Source: Chaetomium olivaceum
Lineage: Eukaryota > Ascomycota > Sordariomycetes > Sordariales > Chaetomiaceae
Length of the DNA: 64,000 bases
Assembly: GCA_039881045.1 (NCBI GenBank)
Contig: JAYWVB010000041.1
Span: 244,937-308,936 of the forward strand
Reading direction: 5' to 3'
Of this stretch, positions 24,751-35,850 are shown one piece after another (within the stretch, counting starts at the first letter, position 1; every line of letters begins with the position of its first letter). The notes below the pieces were generated by a model. That model searched no databases. It saw only the letters and a list, made by a program, of their open reading frames with translations, and was not told the origin of the DNA. The translations under genes were made by a program, and so were the position numbers.

Positions 24751-27456
24751 ATGTCCCGATTTTTCCGCGGCGGCGACGACAGCTCGTCCGAGAGCAGCTC
24801 CGACGAGGAGGAGCTGTACTCCACCTCCGAGGAGGAAGAGGAGGAGGATAAAGAGCAGCAAGAGTCCTCTGAGGAGGAGGATGAAGGAGTCCAGCGATGA
24901 TGATGAGGGTCCGAAAAAGACGGGCTTGTCCCGTTTCCTTGTCGACCAGGCATCATCAGACAGCGAAGGGAGCGATGAAGAAGGTACCACCAAGGTCAAG
25001 AGTGCCAAGGACAAACGGTTCGACGAACTCGAGGCCACAATTGCCACCATCCAAAACCGCCAGAAGATCGACGACTGGGGTTCCATTGCAAATGGTATGT
25101 ATTGGGTTTTCTGGCCTTCCGGAGGCCCCTCGCTAACTGGACCCAGAGTTCGATAAGCTCAATCGTCAAGTCGTCAAACTTCAAGACAGCGGCAAGGCTC
25201 CGAAGTCGTACATCAAGTGCATCGCCGCCGAGTTGGAAGATTTCCTGAATGAGACTCTAGCAAAGCAGAAGGTCACGCCCAAGAACAAGAAGCTGAACGC
25301 CACCAATGCTCGTGGTCTCAATGCGGTCAAGCAACGCATCAAGAAGAACAACAAAGATTACCAAAGCCAGATCGATGCGTTCAGGAAAGACAGCGATGGA
25401 TTTATGGAGTCGGACGAGGAAGAGGCCCCGGCGCCAGCGGCCAGGGTCCGGTTTCAGGAGGCACTCGCTCCCGAGGAAGAGGCGGAAGACGAGGATAGGG
25501 GTTTCGCCAGAGTCGACAGGCGCGGAAAAGCCGTTCCTTTCTCCCCCGAGAGCATTCAGAAGCACCTGCGCGCCATCGTCGAGTCAAGGGGTAGGAAGAA
25601 CACAGACCGTGGGGAGCAGATCAAGATTATGGAGGAGCTTAGCAAGGTCGCTGAGACCCCTTATCTCAAAATCCGGGTTCTGCAGACACTTGTTTCGGCT
25701 CGGTTCGATCTTGGCTCTGGTACAACGACTTCGATGCCTTTGGACCACTGGAAAGCTGCCGAAAGGGAATTGGCTGCGTTGCTTACGCTCCTCGAGACAC
25801 ACAAGGATCACGTTGTGATCGAGGGCGCGGAGGAATGGGAAGATGACGACAAGACCCCCGTCCTGGGGCCGGACGACAAGTACATCAAGGTTCCTGGCAG
25901 CGTGGTATCGTACATTGAGCGCCTAGATGATGAGCTTACTCGCTCTCTGCAAAGCATCGACCCTCACACCTCGGAGTACATCGAGAGGTTGACAGACGAG
26001 GCGTCTCTTTACAACATCATCCTCCAAGGCCTGCTCTACTACGAGACTATCCGGAAGGATGCGTCACTAGAGATTCCCCAAGAGAGCCTGAACCGGATCA
26101 TCCAGCGGCGCCTGGATCATGTCTACTTCAAGGTATGTGACCGAAACAACCCATCACCCCCTTCGCTTATGCGCCCTCGCTGACATATTTTAGCCTGCTC
26201 AAGTTGTTAAGATTCTGGAGGAAAACGCCTGGAAGCAGGCCTCGAGCGGCGTTGATTCTGCAATCACCCCTCGTGGCGAGTCGGGTGATGCCGGCAAACT
26301 GATGCACACCCTTTGCAACTATCTGTTCGACAACAGCGAAGGCATTATTCGTGCCCGCGCCATGCTTTGCCAGATCTACTTCTTGGCCTTGCATGACGAG
26401 TACTACAAAGCCCGCGACATGATGCTCACCTCTCACTTGCAAGAGAGCATCGCGAACTTTGATGTCGCCACCCAGATTCTGTACAACCGCACACTCGTCC
26501 AGGTCGGCCTCTGCGCCTTCCGGAGAGGGCTTGTGTACGATGCTCAGAACACATTGCAGGATATCTGCGGCAGCGGGCGTCAAAAGGAGCTTCTTGCTCA
26601 AGGTGTAATGATGCAGCGGTACAACCAAGTGACACCAGAGCAGGAGCGCCTCGAGAAGCAAAGGCAGCTACCTTTCCACATGCACATCAACCTCGAGCTT
26701 CTCGAGTGCGTCTACCTGACATGCAGCATGCTCCTTGAGATCCCTCTCTTGGCGCAAATTGGCTCTTCGCCGGATATCAAGAAGCGCGTCATCAGCAAGA
26801 CGTACCGTCGGATGCTTGAGTACCACGAGCGACAAATCTTCACTGGCCCGCCCGAAAACACTCGCGATCATGTCATGCAAGCGTCCAAGGCCCTTGCCGC
26901 CGGTGAATGGAAGAAGGCTACCCACTTCATCCACAGCATCAAGATCTGGGATCTCATGCCGAGCTCAGAAGAAATCAAGGCGATGCTTGCCAAGCAAATC
27001 CAGGAGGAGGGCCTGCGGACATACCTCTTTACCTACGCCCCATTCTACGACACATTGGCCATTGAGACACTGAGCACGATGTTCGAACTTGACTCAGTCA
27101 AGGTTTCTGCTGTGGTCAGCAAGATGATCAGCCACGAGGAGCTCGCCGCTGCTCTGGACCAGGTCACCAAGACCGTCATCTTCCGCAAGGGCGTGGAGCT
27201 CAGCCGCCTGCAGAGCTTGGCTCTGGCGCTCTCGGACAAGGCAAGCGCTTTGATCGAGACAAACGAGCGTACGCTTGAGGTTAGAACTCAAGGGTCAGCA
27301 AATGCCTTTAGCAGGAAAGATGGCAGACAGGGTGGCCAGAGGGGCGGTGGCCAGCGGGGTGGCAGGGGGGGTGCACGGGCTGGCGGCAATGCTCAACGGC
27401 AGGCCGGTGGTACACAGTTTACGGGCGGTGCCCTGGGTGCTGCGGTGCGTGGTTAG
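24751..27456 (+). CDS. NIP1: Translation initiation factor eIF3 subunit c (one frame break)
   Basis: eIF3c is a core subunit of eIF3 that links it to eIF1 and eIF5 on the 40S ribosome. Three exons (24751-25094, 25147-26132, 26194-27456) give about 863 residues. The start is the typical M-S-R-F-F-R-G-G, followed by an acidic Ser/Asp/Glu stretch, the conserved eIF3c N-terminal domain, a PCI domain in the last third and a Gly/Arg-rich (RGG) tail. In the acidic stretch the frame shifts by one base near 24881-24889: upstream frame reads E-E-E-D-E, downstream frame continues S-S-D-D-D-E-G-P-K-K. One extra A in GATGAAGGAG explains it. The splice junctions are otherwise clean. The apparent start at 25233 is TTG, not ATG. 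Confidence 0.93.
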
Positions 27457-28351
27457 GCTCTGGACGATAAGGCTGCATGACTTTCATTTGCGATTGCATT
27501 AGGATTTGGGCATGTTTCCGTATCAAAAATTGGCCCTCGGTGCGTTAATGCTGTGCGCCACGGTAGACCAGAGAAACGCAGACAAACTCATGAACACTTC
27601 TCCCTGGGCAACAGTCTTCTGGCTGTTTTGTCAACTGTTTTGCTGCTTATGATACTGTCTTCGAATACCATCTCGCCTGCTCAATAACAAAAGGGGACAA
27701 GTAAAACTATACTTCGAGTTCGTGGCAGAGGGCGACATCTCCTCGGTTTGTAAAGCTTCACTTCTTGTAACTGTTTGTCAAGGTATTTTAAGTACCTACA
27801 GATTAACCAAGCGAGCAAGCATCTGAAGCACGTGGCTGTCTGCCGCACCCCCAGATTGGGATCGATTCTAGTAAATTCAAGCCATCAGGGAAAGGGGTAT
27901 GGCTCTAATCTCGCGGCTCGCATGTGCTTGTGCTTGTGTGCCGTGAGTGTTCGAACATCACATGGAAAAGGTAAGTTCAGCCACGGGTAGACCATCACTC
28001 CTCGCGAAGGACAAGCAAAGATTGTCGCGCCCAGGTATAACAGCTCAGAAGATGGGATGGTAACCATAAGAGGTTGACAACAGGTGACGCGGTCATGATT
28101 GTTTTCCGGAAAGGACCGATATCTCGGAGCTGCTGGTGACCTCAACGCAAGGCAGCGTTGTTGCGGGCTACCTTTGTAGCTCCGTCTTGATTTGTATTTC
28201 CACTGCTGGTGTGCCATAAGCAAGATGTGGTAAAGGCCAGGATGTGGGGACCAGGCAATATCATGCCGTTCCCCTCGTACTTAAGACCGCAGCAAAGACC
28301 CAAACGAGAACCGAATTCCTCCCAGAAGGGCAACCACCACACTCCGATAAA
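27457..28351. other. Convergent intergenic region
   Basis: Lies between the 3' ends of eIF3c and uS11. No gene supported; probably both 3' UTRs. Confidence 0.5.
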
Positions 28352-29083
28352 TCAGAGACGGCGACCACGGCGACCACCCTTGCGGCGGGTCGAGTCGGAG
28401 GGCGTCGGAGTGACGTCCTCAATCCGGCCGATCTTCATACCGGCACGAGCCAGAGCGCGGAGAGCGGACTGGGCACCAGGACCGGGGGTCTTGGTACCGT
28501 TACCTTTAAATCAGATATTAGCAACCACCGCTAGGTAAAGCGAAATGACTCAAACATACCACCGGTGGCACGGATCTTGATGTGCAGCGCAGTGATGCCG
28601 AGTTCCTTGCAGCGAGCCGCGACGTCCTGGGCAGCCAACATAGCAGCGTAGGGAGACGACTCGTCACGGTCGGCCTTGACCTTCATGCCACCAGTGACAC
28701 GGCAGATGGTTTCACGTCCGCTAGAACACCCAAACCATTAGTCTCGAGAACGCATACGGGAGGGACATGGCTCGCCGCCAAGTTCCTCTCTTGCATGTAA
28801 GGCTGGGTGTTCAGTGGTATACGAACCTGAGATCGGTGACGTGGACGAAGGTATCGTTCTTTAGCGCAGTTAGTAGTGGCCTCGAATCAATCCGTAGTGG
28901 AAATGCGGCTTACGAAGCTGGCGAAGATGCGGGCAACTGTAAAACAAACTCTATTAGCGGATTGTGACGATCGCAAATATGGAGGAGTTACCCACCGCCA
29001 AAGACGAGCTCGCCTTCCCGGACCTGGGGGCCCAGGGAAATGTTCTCTTGCGCGGGACGCACGGTTCTCTTAGGGGGCGCCAT
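28352..29083 (-). CDS. RPS14: 40S ribosomal protein uS11 (S14)
   Basis: Ribosomal protein of the small-subunit platform. Five exons (28996-29083, 28914-28936, 28827-28858, 28560-28720, 28352-28503) total 456 bases and encode 151 residues, the usual length. The N-terminus is M-A-P-P-K-R. The core includes T-F-V-H-V-T-D-L-S-G, G-G-M-K-V-K-A-D-R and T-K-T-P-G-P-G-A-Q-S, with the basic tail G-G-R-R-G-R-R-L. Two exons are very short (23 and 32 bases), which automatic gene finders tend to miss. It shares a 294-base divergent promoter with uL30, fitting co-regulation of ribosomal protein genes. Confidence 0.95.
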
Positions 29084-29377
29084 TCTTCGTGATCCGGTTC
29101 TTTTGGATGTGGTGGTGGTTGTCGCTGCAAATGTTCCGCTTCAGATCGGAATTTTGATGGGTGCGAAGAAGAATGCCCGAGTAAGGTTGGCGGTGAGGGG
29201 CAGCAGAAGGCGGGAATTTTGGGGTGCTCAAGCCCTAAGTACCTTCGTACCTTGACCCCACTTTTGCGACTACCTCAAGGTTTTTCTTGTGCCCACCAAG
29301 CGAATTTTCTTTTCCTCGATCGTGAACCGAGCAGACGACAACCTCAGCAACGCCGCAGAGGTCGACAATCCGCAAAG
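29084..29377. promoter_or_regulatory. Shared divergent promoter of uS11 and uL30
   Basis: The 294-base region between the two starts contains AGCCCTAAGT at 29231-29240, a CCCTAA telomere-repeat-like core. A related TTAGGG motif precedes eS19. CCCTAA-type boxes bound by Tbf1/Rap1-like factors are known in ribosomal protein promoters of several fungi; binding here is inferred. Confidence 0.45.
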
Positions 29378-30911
29378 ATGGCTCCCACGTATGGCTCACC
29401 CCGACTCCTTTTCTTGACTTTTTGAATGGTATCGTCGTGTGTCACTTGACGAGATTCTGCAGATTGGCGTGGTCCTCTCACTGGATGCTTTTCCCGGCTT
29501 CGAAGCTTTGAACCGGGCATCGCTCCAGCTCGATCCCTCCCGCGATTCTCCCTCTTTACTCTAGGCTTGAACTCGATTCGGCTTGCAGATTGAGAGATGT
29601 GTCGCAGGGTGTTGGGGCTGAAGGTTCTACCTTCTCCCTTGAATTCAGTGCCGCTTGGTGCCAGCCGATGACGAGACCCTGCGTCTTGGTCGAAGGACTT
29701 GGTCTCCAATGTGAGCAGAACCTCTTGGATAGTATCCAAGGTGTGTTGCGAGATGGTACTTGACTCGAGGGGTCGGAGCTGCCGTAACGGCACCCTTCCC
29801 GTAGAGTTTCCCATCGGTCAACGTTTGGCATTCGAGTCAGCCACGAGAGAATGTCGCGCTTAAGCAGCAATTCTCCACCGGCGCTCTACCACATACCGCG
29901 GTATGTCGGACTACGTACTAATCGAAACGCGCAGGTCCGTCCCGACCCAAAACGATGTTCTCGTTCCCGAGACTCTCCTGAAGAAGCGCAAGTCGCAGGA
30001 GAAGGCGCGCGCCGAGCGCACTGCCGAGCAGGACAAGCAGAAGAAGGTTGGTTTCCCCTTGCCTTCAACTTCCAGAGAACGATGTGATGCACAACACACA
30101 ACTAGCGACTAGACCAAGGTCAATGCTGTTGCTAAACTTAACCATCTTTCGGGTCTGATCGAATTCTCTGGGAGATCCTTTGCAACACGAGTGTGGCCAA
30201 GAAGCAGAACGTTGCTGACATGACTCATAGGCCAACAAGGAGAAGCGTGGTGTTATCTTCAAGCGTGCTGAGAAGTACGTCAAGGAGTACCGCGATGCTG
30301 AGCGCGAGAAGATCCGCCTGAACCGGGCCGCCAAGCAGGATGGTTCCTTCTACGTGCCCGCTGAGGCCAAGCTGATCTTCGTCATTCGCATCAAGGGGTA
30401 AGAGCGCATCCTTGCTTGCATTCCTAGCTTCAGTCGCTAACTCGATGACAGTATCAACAAGATCCCCCCCAAGCCGCGCAAGATCCTTCAGCTTCTCCGC
30501 CTCCTCCAAATCAACAACGGCGTCTTCGTTCGCATCACCAAGGCCACTTCCGAGATGATCAAGGTTGTTGAGCCGTGGGTTGCCTATGGCTACCCCAACC
30601 TGAAGAGCGTCAAGGAGCTCATCTACAAGCGTGGATACGGCAAGATCAACGGCCAGCGCATTCCCCTCACCGACAACGCGATCATTGAGGAGAACCTTGG
30701 CAAGTACGGCATCATCTGCATTGAGGACCTGATCCACGAGATCATGACTGTCGGCCCCAACTTCAAGCAGGCCTCCAACTTCCTCTGGCCCTTCAAGCTT
30801 AGCAACCCCAACGGCGGCTTCCGCACCCGCAAGTTCAAGCACTTCATTGAGGGTGGTGACCTTGGCAACCGGGAGGAGCACATCAATGCCCTGATCCGGC
30901 AAATGAACTAA
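29378..30911 (+). CDS. RPL7: 60S ribosomal protein uL30 (L7)
   Basis: Large-subunit ribosomal protein. Four exons (29378-29388, 29935-30046, 30231-30397, 30452-30911) give 249 residues. The first exon is only 11 bases (M-A-P plus part of T) and is followed by a 546-base intron, long for this genome but typical of ribosomal protein first introns. The core shows V-P-E-T-L-L-K-K-R-K, the K-R-A-E-K-Y segment, I-R-I-K-G-I-N-K and the C-terminal D-L-G-N-R-E-E-H-I-N. The second intron (30047-30230) hosts a probable C/D snoRNA. No frame break. Confidence 0.95.
30080..30162 (+). ncRNA. Intronic C/D box snoRNA (snR39/snR39b-like), in uL30 intron 2
   Basis: Inside uL30 intron 2 there is a C-box-like GTGATGC (30084-30090) and a D box CTGA (30155-30158), 75 bases apart, with a weak flanking stem (CGA/TCG). 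Directly upstream of the D box, 30142-30154 reads CCATCTTTCGGGT. This is complementary to ACCCGAAAGATGG, a conserved 25S/28S rRNA segment. By the D+5 rule the methylated base would be the G of ACCCG. As I recall, this corresponds to yeast 25S G805 (snR39b), two bases from A807 (snR39/snR59), and yeast snR39 and snR59 also lie in RPL7 introns. Box C deviates at its last base, so ends are approximate. Confidence 0.65.
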
Positions 30912-31232
30912 AAAGGCGGCTTGGGTGGTTTCTGGTTTTCGCTCGGTCATAAGTGGCATGGGTGCTCGGCGTTTAACGTGACAGCCAGGGTGGCTCACAG
31001 GGAATGAATATAACACGATGTCGTTCTTGCGCACCACATCCGATTCACCCCTCGAGATTTTCGTGCTAGTCTACTGCCGTTGACCAGAACCCGGCCGAAT
31101 TTACAAATTGCCAGCAGCATGACTTGACATTAACAATGCCTTGGATCCCTTTTGTGTCTCTATAGTAGTGTACAATGCTCCATTCTTGTCCGTCCGTCGC
31201 CCTTTGGCCGGTTATAGAAATGAATAGCTGTG
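30912..31232. other. Convergent spacer
   Basis: Between the 3' ends of uL30 and ISA2; no gene seen. Confidence 0.5.
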
Positions 31233-32118
31233 TCATATTTTGATATCAAAGCTTGTACCACACCCACAGCTGCTCGTCGCGAGAGGGTTGTCAACGATTT
31301 TGAATTGAGACCCAATGAGCTCCATGGTGAAGTCAACCTTGCTACCCTTCAATAACTCAAGCGAGGGAAAGTCGAGTATGATCTTGGGCGCCGTCAAGTC
31401 TCCTGGCGAAGGGCTGCCGTCAGATGCGTATGTAAAGATCGTATCGTCCTCGTTAATGGCGGCCGAGTCATCGTCTGCACCGGGACGAGGCGAATCTTGA
31501 GCAGGTAGTGATGAGGGCAGGGTTACGAGTTTCATAAGGTATTGAAATCCGTGGCAGCCGCCACTTTCGACTTGAATCCGAAGGGCAAGGTTGGGGTTCG
31601 AGTCTTTGGCCATGATCTCGGAGAGGCGCTGAGGGCGGTGATACGTCAGTCAACTCTAAGAGAGACGGGTGGTGTGGAGGGGAGAAGGTGTGCGACGGGG
31701 GTCGAAGTACCTTTGCTGCGCGCGGAGTAATTTCCAACATCATATCCTTCCCATCGTCGTCGACTTGCGGGTTGAAGATGGCGTGAGTTGCGCGCCACGA
31801 GGAGGAGGTGCTGAAAGGGCGCGAGGGAGTGCGAAGTGGCGTTGACCGGGGCTTCGATAGTGCGCTGTGCGGTGTTCGACCTCTCCCCAGTTTATAGCCT
31901 AGGGCGGTAGGAGAGGGCGCATGTTGACGCGTATCGGCTATTGTTCCCTTTGACGCAGCATGATGGGCGCGGATGAATGGGGCGCGGGCTGCCCGGGAAG
32001 GTACGGGTAGCAGGATATCCAGGATCGGGAGCCCGCACGACACGGCCTGCCGCCGCATGCTGAGCTGGATGAAGAGAGTTGCCGTTGCGGGCGTGTTGGC
32101 GCAACGTAGTCGCGGCAT
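31233..32118 (-). CDS. ISA2: Mitochondrial Fe-S assembly protein ISA2 (HesB/IscA type)
   Basis: A-type Fe-S carrier needed for mitochondrial [4Fe-4S] cluster maturation. Two exons (31711-32118 and 31233-31628) with an 82-base intron give 267 residues. The N-terminal 120 residues are rich in Arg, Ser and Ala with few acids, as in a mitochondrial targeting sequence. The HesB domain starts at E-I-T-P-R-A-A-K and contains the three ligand cysteines: one in S-G-G-C-H-G-F and two in S-C-G-C-G near the C-terminus. An acidic insert of about 30 residues follows the first Cys region, as in Isa2 rather than Isa1. ATG at 32118 is used; an internal ATG at 32058 is possible, and the codon at 32175 is TTG. 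Confidence 0.85.
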
Positions 32119-32639
32119 ACGAGGGTCAAAATTGGTGATGTCTGTCGCCGCCGGGGGTTTCGGTGCACCCGTCAATGGAGAGTTCGGATGACAGCTCCGT
32201 CCTTTCAGGTCTGCCGAGCGGTTTTCGCGGCAAGTAAAATTTCGGCATGATGTCAGCAGCTCCGAGGCCCCGGAGACTCAGAGCAGGGGCCCTTGTTAGG
32301 GCGGGCAAGGCGGGGCAAGCTTCCCCCGCACCCGCCGGTGTTCGCCGCTGATGAACGCCGACTTTCACATGAGTGGTTAAAGGAATAGCTAGTGTTTCAT
32401 CAAAATACATAGAATGGCAACGGTGGAACAATCCAGGTACGAAGTCTGGATATGCTCCAAGAAATCCTACAAGAATTGAAGACCCCCGGTATGGCACCGG
32501 CGTCAGAGAATTGGTTACAACACAACCGTGAAAGCCAAGAGCTGCCCCATAACCCAACACATTTCCCCCTTTAACACCTGAAACCAGGCACCACACTCAG
32601 ACAAGTGGTCCAACAACAGGGACCAATGCCGAGTTCCGT
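32119..32639. other. Intergenic spacer
   Basis: Upstream of ISA2 and downstream of the lectin-like gene. The open minus-strand frame 32126-32596 has no recognisable features. Confidence 0.4.
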
Positions 32640-34217
32640 TCACTCAAAGATGGAAAATAACTGGGAGCCATCATCGGGGCACGGCCCTGACTCGAGCCTA
32701 TCGGTTCCAGGAAGGATACAAGTCTGGCCGTTCTCGTTCCCGGGCGCAAATGGAAAGCTGGTCTGGCCGATGAACGGAATCAGTTGGTTGCCATCGGTTG
32801 CTCCATCTATAATACTGTCAGTATAACAGACACGCAAAGTCAGATAGATGAAGAGTACATACCGCCATCGGCGCGGCCACCGCAGGAGAACAAATTGACG
32901 GTATCGCCTTCTCGCCGTCTCGCATCGAAGCTGATGCAGCCCTGGGTCTACGAAGATATAATATTAGCCACACTAACCCCCATCATACTCCTAAAACTGA
33001 GACCTACCAATGCGCTCACAATAAGAGCGGCAGGCCGATCGGCATTCGGTGTGTTGTGCTTGCCCTCGGTGATGAGATCCCACTTTTCGTTGGGGGACCC
33101 AGTACAGTCCACCAGCGAAACGGGGATCAAGTTCTGCCGGAAGTCGCCTGCCGTCGGGTCGACAAAAAGGCACCGACCATCTGGAGCGCGGATCGACACG
33201 CCGCGTGAAAGCTCGTTTGGCTGTCTCGTCTCGTTGGTGTGACTCGGCCGCTGCTGTCGGCTGCAAGGTACCGCCCGCCCCAGACACTGGTACCGGCTCC
33301 GTGGGGTTCGCCGTGGGGATATCCCCGGCCGCGCCGCCGCCGCCACCACTACCGCCTGCGTCAGGGGCAGCTGTTGTCGGCTGGGCTCCCGCGTTTCCCT
33401 CGGTCTGGGTTGGAGCAACAGTCACTGTCCGGGTGGACTTTGTGCATGTCGAGGATGCCTCCTCCCCATTGCCACCGTTGTTGTTGCCGCCGTTGTTGCC
33501 GCCGTTGTTGTCCCCAGCTCCCGCGGCATCACCAAAAGTAAAAGACTGGCCGGCATCACCATCGTTACACCCGACGATGTCAATAATTTTGCCTTTGACA
33601 ACGAGGCAAGACTCCGCTTGATTCTGAGGCTGAAAAGAAAGAGGGCCAGCGCCGCCATCGAAGGCAAAGAGCTGCGAGTCTGCCACCTCTCCTTCTAAAA
33701 AGATATTAGCGTGCTGAACTCGAAGATTCTCTTGGGAGTTTCCTTACCACCACCAGCCCGGCCGCCACACGAAAAGAGCAGAACCTGGTTACCCGCAGGC
33801 CGGCGGGGATCAAAATTGAAGCATGCCTGTGTCAGGGTGCTAACAATGAGCATGACATTGTCACCTTTGACATGCTTTCCTGCTGTGATAACGTCCCAGC
33901 CCTGTCCGTCAGTTGAGCCGCAATCAGCAACCTGAACGGGAGTCAGGTTGGCGCGGAAGTCGCCAGAGAGCTTGTCAACAAAGAGGCATTTCCCGTCTGA
34001 TGTCTATAATGCTGGTCAGTTAACCTTGGTTCAATTACCACGTTCGTAGGACTCGTACTTTGATCTGAACGTCAGAGAAGGCGCGGGTAGCACCGGCATC
34101 GCGCTGATGAGCCTCCGCGGTGGCTTCTTCGTTTAACGAATCAACGGCCCGAACGCGGAAAGGCGTCCCTCTAGCAAGAGTACCCAAGACGAGCAGCGAA
34201 AGCACAGTAGAGAACAT
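32640..34217 (-). CDS. Secreted lectin-like protein with a duplicated unit (one frame break)
   Basis: Five exons (about 34060-34217, 33748-34003, 33008-33694, 32863-32947, 32640-32806). A signal peptide of about 17 residues opens the protein. Two homologous units follow, each with C-L-F-V-D, G-D-F-R-x-N-L, a D-C, a W-D-x-I-T-x-G-K-H and F-S-C-G-G-R-A. A Gly/Asn/Pro-rich linker of about 100 residues separates them. The pattern resembles the ricin-B/beta-trefoil carbohydrate-binding family, but the QxW motif is not strict, so the assignment is tentative. Near 33199-33206 the frame changes by one base at the start of unit 2. Aligning the units (R-A-F-S-D-V-Q-I with R-A-F-T-G-V-S-I) shows a single extra base. 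The intron before unit 2's F-D-A-R-R splits the repeat as in unit 1. The product is probably extracellular. Confidence 0.7.
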
Positions 34218-35309
34218 GGTGTAAAGTCAAAAGCACGAAAGGGAGCGTATGGTTAAGGGGAGCTGAAGGTCTAGAAAAGAACGAATGCCTGCCAGCAGGC
34301 AGGTCAAGAAGCGAAAGAAAGTGAAAAGGAAGGAATGGCGCTATTCACAGATCACACACCAACGGCAACCGTCTGAATGAGAGACCAGTCATAGGGGCCA
34401 ACGACAAGGGGAGCGGCCGGTCGGGACTACTTATCCCCATGATAGCTTCAAGCTCCAGGAACTTTAGGCTGGCCTAAGGAGTCGGTGTGCCTCTTCCATG
34501 TTGCAGTAACAACCCCCATTTCAGGAGGAAGTGAGTCCCTAGCTCCCAAATTAGAGTTTCATGTCTTCCGTGACGTGCAGGCTCACTTATACGGCCGTTT
34601 CGTGCCGAAGTCGTGCAGCCAGTGTGCAGTTCGAAGCAGAGGCCCGGATAGAGCGGCTCGGAGCCAATCACTCGGTCCTTCGAAAACACCCCGACAATGG
34701 CAGGTGGGAGCGATGGAGAAACGCGAGGGCGCGAAGAAACCAACTCAGGTCACGGCGGCATGTTGCATGTCTGCGGTCCAACCGGCAGGGGGGTCAGTTG
34801 TTTGGTTGGCAGTCAAAGGACAACACCCCTGTGGCACATCGCGAATATCCCGCCGGCGCCAGCGTGGATTCACCAGGCGAGAAGCGTGGTCGCGGGGAAG
34901 AAAGCCGGGATGTTGAAACAGGACCTGTCAGAGAGGGTGCCAAGGCCGTCGAGCCAGGCTCCACAACCCACGCTCGGGACCCGTCAATGATGACAGGAGC
35001 CCTGGTCGTCTCATGTTTGACAATTTCGTGACTAGGGTTCTTTGCATGAGCCTCCCCGGTCCATGCCATTTCCTCGCGTTGTTCAACTTCGTGGTTTGGA
35101 GATCACGATGGGCTCATGTGCCGCGGTTTCCCAGGGATTTTCCATTTGATCGGGCGCAGAAACATTGTCTTGCAAACATCCTTGTCTTCCCAAGAAGAGC
35201 GTTTGGGAAACTTCCCCCACTATTCCAAAGCAGGTGATCAAAGCCGCTTCGGTTTCACCAAATGATCGTATCCTCTGGCCCCAGACATCATGCAGTTGAT
35301 ATTCAGCCT

Positions 35310-35424
35310 CTGTTCCAACTGATCGTGATGCTCTGTTCCAACTGATCGTGATGCTCTGTTCCAACTGATCGTGATGCTCTGTTCCAACTGATCGTGATGC
35401 TCTGTTCCAACTGATCGTGATGCT
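35310..35424 (+). repeat. Five perfect copies of a 23-base tandem repeat
   Basis: The unit CTGTTCCAACTGATCGTGATGCT is repeated five times without mismatch and without spacers. Because 23 is not a multiple of 3, the array yields a rotating three-frame peptide repeat on the minus strand, which is an artefact and not a gene. Confidence 0.95.
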
Positions 35425-35650
35425 CCAATCTCGAGACAGACCGGACCGCCGGCCATCTACACATTCGCTGAGGGGAGGAGCCAAAACGAATAAGCACATA
35501 CGGTGCTAATCAGTAAGAGGTTGCCTCTCCGGCCTCGAGGACAGAGGCTTACGATGGAAACCAAAAGCTTAACAGCCATTGGCCCCTTCTTAAGGCCTGT
35601 TCGAGCCTGTCCATGGCTTTCGACCCTGACAAGCGCTGTGTGAGACGATG

Positions 35651-35662
35651 AGGGTTAGGGTT
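35651..35662 (+). promoter_or_regulatory. Telomere-repeat-like box upstream of eS19
   Basis: AGGGTTAGGGTT, two TTAGGG-type units, lies about 190 bases before the eS19 start; a further CCCTAAA follows at about 35691. Similar CCCTAA/TTAGGG boxes act in ribosomal protein promoters of several fungi through Tbf1/Rap1-type proteins; use here is inferred. Confidence 0.5.
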
Positions 35663-35850
35663 GTTATGGAGCTCACCCCAAGGGCCGAAGCCCTAAAACA
35701 TCCTGGTAACTGCCAAGCCCTTTCTCCACTCGAAATTTTCCCAGACGGCCTCAATTGCAGTTGCGGCTTGTTCCACCTCGACGACTCCTCGTAACATCAC
35801 GAACGACCAAACTCATCATCTCCGCCAAATCCCATTCAACTACCGTCAAA

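Larger units (their letters stand above)
34218..35850. other. Intergenic tract with a 23-base minisatellite
   Basis: No gene supported over 1.6 kb between the lectin-like gene and eS19. Holds the tandem repeat at 35310-35424 and a telomere-like motif at 35651-35662. Confidence 0.5.

Noticed and set aside
20880..24900. Programmed frameshifting in PRP8 and eIF3c
   Set aside because: No slippery site with pseudoknot was seen, breaks differ in sequence and direction, and such control is not known for these genes; indel errors explain them better.
30225..31037. 270-residue open frame on the minus strand opposite uL30
   Set aside because: It is the antisense shadow of uL30 exons; Leu/Val/Asp-rich composition follows from the codon usage of the real gene.
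35310..35424. CRISPR-like array
   Set aside because: Repeats are directly adjacent without spacers and the genome is eukaryotic.
35238..35499. Repeat peptide frames with H-D-Q-L-E-Q / T-I-S-W-N-R units
   Set aside because: They result from reading a 23-base tandem DNA repeat through three frames; no start context or homology.
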